From Vitis vinifera (Eukaryota > Streptophyta > Magnoliopsida > Vitales > Vitaceae), in contig NC_081808.1 of the NCBI RefSeq assembly GCF_030704535.1, forward strand, positions 17,792,501-17,856,500: 64,000 nt of DNA, read 5' to 3'. The number at the start of each line of letters is the position of its first letter. The first letter of the stretch is position 1. Below, piece after piece: positions 10,977 to 22,444 of this stretch. The translations under genes and the position numbers were made by a program. The notes below the pieces were generated by a model. That model saw nothing but the letters and a program-made list of their open reading frames with translations. It made no database searches and was not told the origin of the DNA.

Positions 10977-13623
10977 TCAGGATGCCAATGAAGTTGGCTC
11001 CGCCTGCCATTTCCAAATATCAACTTGTCCAGTTCCATCCCCAGTGAAAAAGAGTCCCCCAGGACCTATTTGAATCGCTCGGACTTCTTCCTTTGCAAAA
11101 ATCCTGGCCCTCTCGGTGAATCTATGCCACAACAAATAAAATTAGTCCACCAAGAAGCAAGGAAGAATAAGGGAATTATGAAGAGAAATACAACCTAGAA
11201 AGTAATGGTTATACTCACGATGGTAATTCATATAGCCGAACAGAATTGTCATTGCAAGAGCACAACAATATTGGTTTTCCTTCTGAATTGAACATACCGA
11301 AAAGTGCAAGCACACCCTGTAACAAGAAGCAGAATATAACAGCATTATAACAGAAATATATCAGCAGTACCGCTCACATTCCCTTGATAAAAAGGTTCCT
11401 AGAAGCAAACCAAAATCCACCATGCATAAATTAAGATATAAAAAGAAATGAATGACAATAACTTACATGTTCTTCATTATGTGTATAGGTCACTTCCAAG
11501 TTGCCAGCTTCAGTAGCAAACCAAACCTAAACCAAAACAAGTATCAGAACAGACATCCAGTCTAATATCCATGGTGAATGTAATAATTGTAATCAGAAAT
11601 GAAACTGACCTTAATTGTTTGGTCCAATGAACATGATATCAAATAGGGACCCCAACAACCAAGAGACATCACAACTGATGCATGCTCCTTCAGAGTATGA
11701 ATACACTGTAATGTATTAAGATCCCACACCTGAAAGGAATATAATAATCACTTTTGTATACACATTTGACCAAGAAATATTATAAACCATGACAATGGAA
11801 CAACTGAGCAGTGTTAAAGACTATCATTAAGTCAAATAGCATTAACTACATATTTTAATGAACCATGAATTTTGCAATTTGGAAAATCAAATAATTAGTA
11901 TTACCAGTGACTCTAGTGTACAACATGCTATTACCATTAAAGAGGAGATTTGCGTAATTGTCATATGCAACGATAATAGAAGCTTTTGAATTGACAAACC
12001 TATTTCTGCTGAAGTTGCTCAATGAAATTGGCTTTCAAGTGCTATTTTTCCAGTCCACATACTTTGTATAGATTCGACTATTTTGCAGTTTTCACATAAT
12101 GGGAAATGATAAAACAAACACCCTTAATATAAAAACACAAGCTGACATATTTCCAAACCACTCTGCATAGAAAAATGATATAATAGTACATAAAAGAGCT
12201 TAACTAAACCTACTCTTATTGTATTGTCCATGGAACCAGAATATAGCTTCCCACCACCAACTGTGAGCGAAACCACAGCACAATTGTGGCCTCCCAATGT
12301 TGTAGCCAGCTCAAAAGCATTGGTTTCCTTATTGGGTTTCCATGCATATATAGTGCCATTCTGCAGCACCAAAAATTAAAAATAAGAAATAACTTTGTAG
12401 TGTGACCCCAACATGTTGAAATAGTGAAAGAGAAAAAGAAAAAAAGTTGGACTCAAATGTGCAAGTTCTTTCACACTGCCATTTTCAGGTTGTAAAGCAG
12501 TATGGGAAGTTGGGACTCCATTAGTCGTTTACAGGGGTCAGATGATATATCAAATCATTACCATTCCTAAGAGCAGGACACAAAAATTTACCTCTGCCCC
12601 TGCGAAGAGCATATCATGATCCACCACCATAGCATAAATTTGCCCAACTGGTCCATCCAGAGAGAGATCAGCACAATACTCAATATTCCATGCCTGAAAC
12701 AGTACCAGCATAGATTCGATCAGATACATCAAATTATAATCAAACTGAATTGAACAAACAACTTGAAGATAATAGGAATAAGTTGTATTTCAATCTTACT
12801 TTAACAACATTTTTTATCCCAGCAAATACCCATGGGCCCGCACTGATTAAAGACCCAATTTCCCCTCCAAGGTTGACTGCACCATCACAGTGACCAGTAT
12901 GGCAGTCCCAAACCCGTATATACCCATCTCCACTGGCAGTATAGAGCTTCTCTGAGCCAGAAGGAAGCACAATTCCTGAGATGGCCTGAACAAAGAAAAA
13001 AAATTCTCATGGATAAGATGTCGTTCAATTTAACCAATTAACAAAAGCACCATCTTAATTACTGCACCAAGTACCTTGATGTGCCCATTAAGCTCTGCCA
13101 ACTTGAAAACCCCATGGCCCTTAAACCATGAATGGAGATACTGGCACCTATCTGCCTCCACACAATTTCCATGTAGCCAGTACTTGCAGACCCTTTCTCC
13201 AATTACTTTCTGTGTAATTCCATTTCCAGAGCTACTTCCTGCTCTTGTTGGACTTGATGAACACCTTAGATTAGTTGAGTCCCATTCACCCTTCTGGTCA
13301 GAATAGAGAGTCCTCTCCCTGTTGTTTCTATGGGATTGATTTGAAGCTGATGAACACTTCGGAGGTGTTGAACCTGATGACCTATAGAGACTCGTTAAAC
13401 TTGATGCACTCTTCGAATCAGAGTCGGGATTCCTCTGCCAGCAGTTTTTGCGGAACTGATTTGAAATTTGATAGTGGGTGTTTTGGGGCAATTCTTGGTG
13501 CAGGAACCTACAAGGGTTTCTGTTGCACCTCCCACGGAGCCAATAGGAACAAACCATGTTGTTCACATGTCTTCTTCCCCTTTCATTTTTGTCTCCAACC
13601 AATCTTGATGGCTTGATGTCCAT
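10977..13623 (-). CDS. ZFWD-type CCCH zinc finger and WD40-repeat protein (8 coding exons, 468 aa)
   Basis: Minus-strand exons: 13623-13075, 12985-12800, 12693-12592, 12360-12214, 11729-11610, 11526-11467, 11316-11219 and 11121-10977. They total 1407 nt with no stop, and every intron is GT-AG. Two CCCH fingers are visible: C25, C33, C38, H42 (MVCSYWLRGRCNRNPCRFLH) and C146, C154, C160, H164. From about residue 176 there are WD40 repeats with blades ending VWD, IWKW and similar, including YTASGDGYIRVWDC, LYSGSMDNTIRVW and LFFTGDGTGQVDIW. The architecture matches plant ZFWD / C3H48-type proteins, thought to act in RNA-linked or nuclear complexes; the exact role is uncertain. The start at MDIKPSRL is preferred because an acceptor-like GATATAG lies just 2 nt upstream. 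Confidence 0.95.
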
Positions 13624-14058
13624 GGCTATATCACAAAAAATACATAGGTAGAACATATAAGTTTGCTGCACCAAAAAAATTCCTTCAAAATCCTAACATC
13701 AACATCGAGAAAACCCTTAAATCTATGATCTTCAATTTAAAACCCTCAGAAATCCACCATGATCCTCAATTTAAGACACTCAGAAATCCACCACGAATAG
13801 CTGCAAAACATCAATTAAAATAAAATAATTTCATCTCTTCACATGCATCAAACCCTTAACTTTCCAATTCTTAAAAACTTCAATCCAAAACCCATATCTA
13901 TCAGAATCTTTAAATCTCCGATTCTCAATTCAAAATACCAAATAAATCCACCAACCCATCTTCGATATGAATCAAAACCCTCAAGCAAAAACCCAAAATA
14001 TAAAGAAAACAGCCCCATAAGAAGTTTGAAATTCCACCAACACTAGGAGGCTATGATC

Positions 14059-14290
14059 TAAAGAGTTTGATAATTGTGTGAACTGTATTTTCATTAAAAA
14101 ACAAATCGTATAAATAATACATTGAAGCAAAACAGAAAGCAATAACTATATCCTATATTTCAGCAATATTCAAGCTGACCTATTCTTAAGGAATACTAAC
14201 AGAAAGATATTTGGAGGACTACATTCAAAATACAACTTCAGTTGGAACTGCTAGAGTTGATATAGACCAGAAATTGTGACTACTTCTATA
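14059..14290 (-). repeat. 3' LTR of the recent copia element
   Basis: 232 bp. Identical to 18603-18834 except for one T/G difference (CAACTTCAG here, CAACTGCAG in the partner). Confidence 0.95.
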
Positions 14291-14297
14291 TGCCCCC

Positions 14298-17200
14298 TCA
14301 AGATAGGCCACGAGTAGAGAGGCCAATCTTGTCCCGTAACAGCAGAAATTGAGAAGTAGGCAGTGGCTTGGTGAGAAGATCGGCAAGCTGATCAGCAGAG
14401 GAGACATGAGCAACTCGAAGTAGACCAGACTGAACTTGATCTCTGATAAAATGATAATCAATAGCAACATGTTTCATGCGAGAGTGAAAAATAGGATTGG
14501 AACTTAATTGGGTAGCACCAACATTATCACAATAGACAACTGGAGAAGTGGTGAAGTTAATACCAAGGTCGAAAAGAAGAGAACCAACCCAACAAAGTTC
14601 AGCAGCAGTAGCAGCAACAGAATGATATTCTGCTTCTGTGGATGAGCGAGCAACAGTTTGTTGCTTCTTCGAACTCCAAGAGACAAAGTTCCGGCCAAGA
14701 TAAACAAGATAAGCACTGGTGGAAGAATAATCGTCTTTATTACCAGCCCAGTCCGCATCTGAAAAGGCATGAAGAGAATCAGAGAAGCCATGAAGAGGGA
14801 TGGAAGAATCACGATAGAGAAGGAGCCCCTTGTCTAGTGTGCCACATAAATAGCGTAAAATACACTTAACAAGGACCCAATGCTCAGAGGTAGGTTGATG
14901 CATAAATTGGGCCATTCTATTGACTGCAAAGGAAATGTCTGGACGGGTTAAGGAAAGATATTGCAGGCTACCAACTGCTGCACAGTATGGTGTGGGGTCG
15001 GAGAGAGGGGTGCCTGAGGTTAAGGAGATGGCTGTTGAGCTAGTGGGTAAGGGGGTGAGAACAGGTTTTGCATCAGCCATATTGGTCCGTATGAGTAGGT
15101 CTTGAATGTATCTTCTTTGGGAGAGCAGAATACCAAGACGGTGAGGGACAACTTCAACTCCAAGGAAGTAAAAGAGTGGACCAAGATCTTTTAGAGAAAA
15201 CCGTTGAGCCAGATAGTCAACAAACTGTGAAACAAGAGTATCACTGCTGCCAGTTAGGATAATATCATCAACATATATAAGAAGATACACGACATGGTTG
15301 CTGCTGCGAAGAACAAAGAGAGATGTATCTGAGTGTGAGTTCTTGAATCCGGAAGTGAGTAGAAACTGACGCAACTCGTGATACCAAGCTCGAGGAGCTT
15401 GTTTGAGGCCATAGATAGCTTTATGAAGTTTACAAACATATGAGGGATGATCAGAGTCAACAAAACCTGGTGGTTGAGCCATAAATACATTTTCAGAGAG
15501 CCTGCCTTGAAGAAACGCATTATTGACATCCAAGTGGCGAAGAGACCAACCATTACTTACTGCTATACTAAGCACAAGTCTCACTTTGGTAGGCTTGACA
15601 ACTGGACTGAAAGTTTCATGGTAGTCCACACCCGGTCTTTGATGAAAGCCCTTGGCTACAAGGCGAGCTTTGTACCTATCAATGGAACCATCAGAGTTTC
15701 TTTTAATACGGAAAATCCATTTGCAACCAACCAGATTAGTAATGTCTTCAGGTGGAACTAGTTCCCAAGTTCCATTACGAACAAGTGCATCATACTCTTC
15801 GGACATAGCTTGACGCCAATTTTGATCTTTAAGAGCTTGGGAGATAGATGTAGGAGTAGTGGTATGGAATGTTGGTTTGTGGGTGTGAAGGTTGAGTTTC
15901 TGAATTGGTTTGGTGATGTTATTCTTGGCTCGGGTAGTCATGCGGTGTTGAGTGGGAGGTGGGACTGGGATTTGGGGTTCGATGGTTGTAAGGGAAGGTT
16001 GAGGAGATGGTTGGGGGGCAGAGGAAGCCTGATGTGGGAACGGGGCAGCTGGTGGTGAAGTAGTCTCGAACAGAGGCAGTCCTTGAGAGCTAGCTGCAGA
16101 TGGAATGATGGCTTCCTGCTGGGATGATGTGGGAGTAGAGACAGAAAGGACAGGAGGAATCCAAGTAGATATAGTAGTGGAATTGGGACGGGGAAGAGTG
16201 GTGTGTAGGGAAGTGTATGGAAAGACTGATTCAACAAATTGCACATGGCGAGAAACATAAAGTTTCGAGGTGGAGGGGTCGAGGCAGAGATAAGCACTCT
16301 GAGATAAAGAGTACCCAAGGAACACACATGGTTTGGAGCGTGGAGTAAGTTTGTGGGTAGTCTATGGGCAAAGCCAAGGATAACACAAACAACCGAAAAC
16401 TTTTAGTCTAGAGTAGTTAGGACTTTTGTGAAAAATTAATTCAAAGGGGGAGGACAGATTGAGAGTGGTGGTTGGAAGTCTGTTAATGAGGTAAACAGCA
16501 GTAGCAAAGGCATGAGGCCAGAAGGTGTTTGGAAGTGAAGCATGAGAGAGTAAGGTGAGACCAGTTTCAACGATATGGCGATGTCGTCTTTCAGAGTAGC
16601 CATTGTGTTCAGGGGTATGTGGTGGAGTGGTGAAGTGGGAAATGCCGTGGAGAGAGAGATAATCTTTGAGGACCATATATTCGCCTCCATTATCAGAGTA
16701 GAGAGTGATAATTTTTTTAGAAAAATAATTTTCCACAATGGCCTTGTACAGTTTGAAAACTTCCTGAACTTCAGATTTTTGTTTGAGGGGGTAGAACCAA
16801 ATATATTTTGTGAAGTGATCAACAAAAATAACATAATATTTGAAACCATCTTGTGATAAAATGGGAGAAGTCCATACATCAGAAAAAATTATTTTAAGAG
16901 GATTTGTTGAGTGAAGAGATGAAATGGAGAAAGGAAGCTTATGACTTTTATTGCTAAGACAAGCATTACAAGAGAATTCTTTTGGTAAAGGTGTAGAAAA
17001 ATCTAACTGATAACTAGACATAACGTGTTTTAAAATGGGAAAAGTTGGATGACCTAAGCGATGATGCCAATTTGATGATGTGGTTTTGACATGAGAGAAG
17101 GCTAGAATTGGAGAAGAGGCAAGTTGTGCAGCTGGCCACTCATACACTCCATCCTTAGTGTTGCCCGTCAAGATTATTGCCCCCGTACGAAGATCCTTCA

Positions 17201-18533
17201 CATGAAAATAAGAGGGTAAAAATTCAACAGAAGCATGATTAGAGTTGCAAAATTGAGAGATAGAAATTAAGTTCTTTTTCATGGATGGTACATAGAGAAC
17301 ATCATTCAAGGTAAAGGTGGTGGTTGATGATGGAAGAGAAGCAGAACCAGTGTGAGAGATGAGTAAACCTGTACCATCACCAATCATAACATCATCGGAT
17401 CCAGTGTATGGTGCATGAAGAGACAAGTTGTTTAAGTCGGTAGTGACATGATGAGAGGCACCACTGTCCAGCAGCCATGATGGATTATTAGTGGTGGTAT
17501 TTGCAGCATAGTGAGCTCGTGGCTGCCAAGGTGTGGCAAAGTTTGCTGGTGGTGTAGCACTTGTAGTGGAAGATTGGACTGGTACAAGTTGGAAAGATGG
17601 GCATCTCTTGGCAATGTGACCTTGAATGCCACAGATTTGGCAGAACCCCTGGTATGGACGGGGTGGAGGGCGGTTGATGTGAGATGGAGTTCCTGAGTGG
17701 GTGGCCATAGGAGGACGGGTAGGGAAGGTTGCAGGTGGACGCCAGCCTATGTTACCCGGAGAGTTTGAGTGGTTGGGATGCCAGTTGGTGTTGGTCTTGT
17801 GTGGCCGCCAATTGGTGTTCATGGGATTGTTCCTATTTGTGGGATTAGCAGTAATAGGAAGATTTACCTCAGATTTGGTGTTGGCTAAGAGAGAGGCTTC
17901 AAAGGATAAGGGTTTCTCATGAAGTTCATCAAATGATATAGAAGTGTCACGGGCTTGAACAGCACGGACAAGTTCTTTGTACTCATCACCTAGTCCATCC
18001 AAGATCTTCTCGGTAAGATCTTCTTCCTCCATTGGGGCGCCTAAAATGGCAAGTTCATCTGTGCGTGCTCTGACAGAGTGGAGAAAATCAGTTACTGTCA
18101 TAGTGCCTTTGCTGGGATTTTTGAGAAGATTTTTGACTTGTTTGATGCGACCACGAGATGGTTTGGCATAGGTATTTGCTAGAATAGTCCATGCTTCGTG
18201 GGAGGTATTGGCACGAGCAATGAATGAGATGATTGTGGGTGAGAGAGAGCCAATGAGAGCATTCAAAATCAGTTGATCTTGGCGGATCCAGAGGGTGTAG
18301 GCAGGATTTAGTGTGTCAACATTGTTTGTGGTTAGAGTTTTGGGTGGACAAGGTTTGGATCCATCAATGTATCCAAGAAGATCATAGCCAATGAAGAGTG
18401 TTTCAAATTGGATTTTCCATGAGAGATAGTTGGAGGAGGTAAGTTTGAGAGGAGCTTGTGCAGCTGTGTTGATTGTGAGGAGTTGAGATTCATTGGTGGT
18501 GGGTAGAATTGGTGTACCGTTTGGAGTAGTCAT
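14298..18533 (-). CDS. copia gag-pol polyprotein, one in-frame stop
   Basis: Starts at the ATG at 18533 (MTTPNGTP) and ends at TGA 14298-14300, overlapping the polypurine tract. The single frame of 1412 codons is interrupted only by TAG at 16362-16364, inside the integrase C-terminal region. Order: gag with SNYLSWKIQFETLF, zinc knuckle CQICGIQGHIAKRC, protease DSGASHHV, integrase zinc-binding HRLGHP and catalytic motifs SDVWTSP and YSDNGGEY, RT with YVDDIILTG, and RNase H with DADWAG and YCDNVGATQ. Such a polyprotein supports particle formation, reverse transcription and integration. With the stop, this copy would need read-through or help in trans. I did not test whether the stop is real or a sequencing error. 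Confidence 0.94.
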
Positions 18534-18590
18534 GATGGTATGGGAAGTGGGAAAAATGAGAAAAGAAAAATTAGCAGTGAAGGAGAAGCT

Positions 18591-18602
18591 GCTCTGATAC
18601 CA
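18591..18602 (-). other. Primer binding site of the recent copia element
   Basis: The minus strand reads TGGTATCAGAGC, complementary to the 3' end of initiator methionine tRNA. It starts directly next to the LTR end at 18603. Confidence 0.9.
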
Positions 18603-18834
18603 TAAAGAGTTTGATAATTGTGTGAACTGTATTTTCATTAAAAAACAAATCGTATAAATAATACATTGAAGCAAAACAGAAAGCAATAACTATATCCTAT
18701 ATTTCAGCAATATTCAAGCTGACCTATTCTTAAGGAATACTAACAGAAAGATATTTGGAGGACTACATTCAAAATACAACTGCAGTTGGAACTGCTAGAG
18801 TTGATATAGACCAGAAATTGTGACTACTTCTATA
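18603..18834 (-). repeat. 5' LTR of the recent copia element
   Basis: 232-bp partner of 14059-14290. It is followed outward by the TGATC target copy at 18835-18839. Confidence 0.95.
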
Positions 18835-18991
18835 TGATCATCGTAATAGGTATTACAAAATTAAAGAAGCAGCAAACCTGAAGAAGAAGAAGAAAACAAG
18901 AGAAGGCGGCTTAGTAACCGACGATCTTCAGAAAGAACGACACAAAAGTTATCTACGAGCTTGCTGTTATGTTCTTTAGCTCTTCTCTTTC

Positions 18992-18999
18992 TATTTATA
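18992..18999 (-). promoter_or_regulatory. TATA box of the ZFWD gene
   Basis: The minus strand reads TATAAATA. A transcription start would be expected about 25-32 bp downstream (about 18960-18970), followed by a short CT-rich leader up to the predicted donor at 18877. No other good TATA sequence lies near the ATG at 13623, apart from those brought in by the copia insertion. Confidence 0.6.
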
Positions 19000-19009
19000 G
19001 GCGTCGGGA

Positions 19010-19501
19010 TCCTTCTAATGCAAGTAAGCGCAGGAATGTTTAAAATTTGAATTTCCGTTAAACGGGCGCGTACTCTTCACCTGACTTGATCTGCCCGTTA
19101 GGTGCCGCGCTGCGTTGAGTAAATAAAAAATTACAAAAAAAAAAAAAATGAAAAGAAAGATTAGGAATCAGTAGGAAAATAACAAAAAAAAAAAATGGTT
19201 TATAATTTTTCATTAAAAAAAAAATTTCTTGAAAAATCAATATATTTTAATGGTTTATAAATTAATATATTTTATGTAGTAATGGTTTTTTTCTCTAATG
19301 AGAACATTCATATCAAAATTTTATTAATTAAAAATATATTTGAATCTTTTCTATAATAAATTTATAAAAAATTATTAATATTTACATAAATGAAATAATA
19401 TATACATATTCTAATTCCTCACTAATTTTTTATTATTTATTATCAATTTTTTTTAAATTAATATTGAATCAAATAAATCAAAAAATGTATTAGGTATTAA
19501 G

Positions 19502-19533
<32 letters not shown>

Positions 19534-19890
19534 CATACAAAATGCAAAGAGAAAAACAGAAGGACAAAACATTTTGGGAGTCAATACTCTCTTTTCATTA
19601 TAGTAAAAATCTATAGCAATTATTAATAGTCATAATCTCACATTGAGAGCGAACCGCTAGAAATCTTGCGTGTTGGTATGCTTTAATTTTTAGTATTGAT
19701 TTATTGTCACTTTTGGAAAATAGGATTAGGATGTTTTAATCCTAACATTAAGTGCATTAATTTACATTATTTTAATGATTAAATGTCTTGTTATCTCAAA
19801 TAAAATAGTTAAAATAAAAATTGTTCCTTTATCTTGCAAAATATTCTCAACAGAATTTTTAGTTTATTTTAGTTTAAATTATGCAGCAAA
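19010..19890. other. AT-rich intergenic DNA upstream of ZFWD
   Basis: Contains an inverted ACGGGC / GCCCGT pair near 19060-19100, A-rich tracts and a (TA)n run at about 19502-19529. No gene was recognised. Confidence 0.5.
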
Positions 19891-19899
19891 TATAACACT

Positions 19900-20044
19900 T
19901 GTCATCAATTCCTCTGTTGGTGGTTATGTTATGGGAGTCACCCCTAGGTTTTTCTATCATGAGGAGATTCATTTTGCTTCTCAGACCAGTCTCATTGACT
20001 CAAATAACCATCAAACGGTGATAGATTCTCAACTGTAATGCAAC
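19900..20044. repeat. Left fragment of duplication unit 3, split by the palindromic LTR
   Basis: Resembles 5720-5835 of unit 1 (shared GGAGATTC, CCATTG/CTCATTGACTC and GATTCTCAACTG stretches). The similarity resumes at 26319 on the other side of the 6.3 kb insertion, giving an empty-site reconstruction consistent with one insertion event. Confidence 0.7.
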
Positions 20045-20049
20045 ATGAT

Positions 20050-20811
20050 TGTAAACCCTCAATTTTGTTCATTTAGCACATGTTTTAAAGTCCATTACCA
20101 ATACTTTACAATAATCTCTTGGTAGCCCATAGCTACTCACGCTACTTACCTTTCTTGAGCCACCTCGGAGACTTTAGTTGAGGGGTTTACCCGGCTCCAC
20201 ATTATGACCTTGGCTGCCCTTCAAGTTTAGATTAGGCTTCACTTAAGTGCACTTCAGGTTAGACTTAGTTAGGTCCACCTAGTCTCACCCAAGGCCCACT
20301 TAGGTACACCTAGCCCACTTAGGTCCACCTTAACCCACTTAGGTCCACCTTGACCCACTTAGATTCACCTAAGCTCACTTAGGTCCACTTTAACCCACTT
20401 AGACTCACCTAAGCTCATTTAAGCACATCTAGGCTCACTTTGGTTTGCTAGGTCCACTTAGGCATCCTGGCCCACCTATGTTACCTGTTAGATAACTCTT
20501 GTATGACTTGCATAGTTCGCATGATTTGTATTTCTTAACACTTGCATGAGCTTGATTTCTTATTCATTTAGTTATTTATTTATTATATTTGTTTAGCTAT
20601 TTGTTTATTGTTATCTATTTATTTGTTTTTACAAGATTGCATGTGATCAATTATCTTATCTCTTTTTATGATTACTATTATTATTACTATTAAATGTTTT
20701 TATTAATATGTACGTTAATAAATTTTTTTTAGTAAGTTATTTTGTCTTTTATTTTATTTTATTTGGTTATTTTCTTAAAGTGCTTTTAATATATTTTTTG
20801 GGAAGTTAAGT

Positions 20812-20850
<39 letters not shown>

Positions 20851-22246
20851 TATACCAATTTGATACGTTATTATTATTATTAGTACCTTTAAAAAGGTTT
20901 GTTAATATTTTTTTTTTTTTTGTGAATTATGATGTATATAAAATAGAAAAGCACCTTCCATAAAAGTTAAAATACCACTTTGCAATTAAAACATCACTTT
21001 CCATATATCCACGTACATATCTCAAAAGGAAAGAAAATATTCCATGAAAAGGATAGGTTGCCATATAAATGGGACAAAAAGGAATAGAAGGACGGTGGGA
21101 CTTTTTCTGGGAAAATGAGACTTTTTCTTTGAGGGGAAATCAACACACGCAAGAGTTTTTTGGGAGGAGCGATAGAGGACTTGAAAGACTAATTGGGCTG
21201 CCATTTCGACACATCAAGAGAGTATTTTTCCAATACAATATAGGTTAGTTTTCGATTTTTGATACAGTATTTCTTTTTTTTTAGTTTGGGTTTTAGTTGA
21301 TTGGTTTAATTAATTGTTTGTGATAAATTCTTTTAAATCTCGATTTCGAATAATCTTTTATTTTTCTTAGATTAAATGTCTCTCTTTTATGATTGCAATT
21401 CATTAGTTCTATGCTAATTTATTTTAATCTACATGAAAGTTTAAATAAAGTTTATATTTTTAGTTTAATTTTAGTTTATTTTTAATTTGAATGAGTTATT
21501 GATCTTAAATCTATTAGTTTAATTGATCTTGTAAGGTAAAGTTTATATTTTTAATTCCGATTAGTTTAAATTCTAGTTTATTTTTAATTTGAATGAGTTA
21601 TTGATCTTAAATCTATTAATTTAATTGGACTTGTAAGGTAAAGTTTATATTTTTAATTCCGATTAGTTTAAATTCTAGTTTATTTTTAATTTGAATGAGT
21701 TATTGATCTTAAATCTATTAGTTTAATTGGTCTTGTAAGGTAAAGTTTATATTTTTAATTCCGATTAATTTGAATGAGTTATTGATCTTAAATCTATTAG
21801 TTTAATTGGTCTTGTAGAGTAAAGTTTATATTTTTAATTCCGATTAGTTTAAATTTTAGTTTATTTTTAATTTGAATGAGTTATTAATCTTAAATCTATT
21901 AGTTTAATTGGACTTATAAGGTAAAGTTTATATTTTTAATCCCGATTAGTTTAAATTCTAGTTTATTTTTAATTTGAATGAGTTATTGATCTTAAATCTA
22001 TTAGTTTAATTGGACTTGTAAGGTAAAGTTTATATTTTTAATTCCGATTAGTTTAAATTCTAGTTTATTTTTAATTTGAATGAGTTATTGATCTTAATTC
22101 TCTAGTTTAATTGATCTTGTGAGGTAAAGTTTACATTTTTAATTCCAATTAGTTTAATGTTAGTTATTCATGTGTTTCTTGAAATCTAAATGTTAGTTTT
22201 TGGATGATAATTTTGTTGGTTTGTTTGATTAGGAAGTCATAAATTT
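20050..22246 (+). repeat. Inverted partial LTR (left arm)
   Basis: First 2.2 kb of the LTR in + orientation, lacking the conserved 3' third. Includes direct repeats of the CCCACTTAGGTCCACC type (about 20270-20470), a (TA)n run at 20818-20845 and seven copies of a 102-bp tandem repeat. It stops abruptly at about 22246, where similarity to the right arm ends. Confidence 0.8.
21490..22185 (+). repeat. 102-bp tandem repeat array, left arm (about 7 copies)
   Basis: Copies marked by GAGTTATTGATCTTAAATCT start near 21493, 21591, 21698, 21770, 21876, 21978 and 22080. The spacing is about 102 bp except for one 72-bp short copy. The units are AT-rich and non-coding. Confidence 0.9.
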
Positions 22247-22426
22247 GAATCATGCTAAAGTGAGCAAAACAATCAAGTGATCATCCAAGGCAATCAAACA
22301 TGTTAAGATTGCAAACCAAACAAGCAAGCAAATCGAATCACCTTGCCTAAAAAACAGAGGTATCCACTAATCGACCAATTAAACGCCACATTTTCCTCAA
22401 CTAGTGTTCAAGCTTGATCCTCAAAA

Positions 22427-22444
22427 TCCCCAATGGAGTCGCCA
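22427..22444 (-). other. Primer binding site of the Tat/Ogre-like LTR
   Basis: The minus strand reads TGGCGACTCCATTGGGGA, three bases beyond the LTR end GGGTCCACA at 22448. It resembles the tRNA-Arg-type primer site described for Ogre elements; the tRNA identity was not checked. Confidence 0.65.

Larger units (their letters stand above)
14054..18839 (-). mobile_element. Nearly intact Ty1/copia element (Ale/Retrofit-like), with 5-bp target duplication
   Basis: Two 232-bp LTRs (14059-14290 and 18603-18834) flank a full gag-pol frame. Target duplication TGATC is at 14054-14058 and 18835-18839. Next to the upstream LTR is a 12-nt primer binding site matching TGGTATCAGAGC (initiator Met tRNA type), and a polypurine tract AGGGGGCA at 14291-14298 touches the other LTR. 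By eye the LTRs differ at a single position, so the insertion is recent. The LTR ends read TA...TA rather than TG...CA, a non-canonical type known among copia elements. The clade call rests on the gag and RT style. Confidence 0.95.
13626..18877 (-). other. Predicted 5'-UTR intron of the ZFWD gene, carrying a copia insertion
   Basis: On the minus strand a donor-like CTTCAG|GTTTGC (cut at 18877) follows a CT-rich leader, and an acceptor-like GATATAG ends 2 nt before the ZFWD ATG. Upstream of the leader is a TATA box at 18992-18999. Removing the copia element and one copy of its TGATC duplication leaves about 460 bp of original intron. That is an ordinary size for a plant leader intron. The flank 13676-14053 has no gene. 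The splice sites are predicted by eye. Confidence 0.6.

Noticed and set aside
13076-13616. Plus-strand frames over ZFWD exon 1
   Set aside because: Antisense to the well-supported CCCH exon.
14642-16058. Plus-strand frames within the copia element (14642-14869, 14920-15105, 15447-15761, 15810-16058)
   Set aside because: Antisense shadows of the gag-pol frame.
20270-20470. Short direct repeats of CCCACTTAGGTCCACC as a CRISPR-like array
   Set aside because: Plant nuclear DNA. The repeats are irregular, spacer-free and belong to the LTR, mirrored at 25880-26100.
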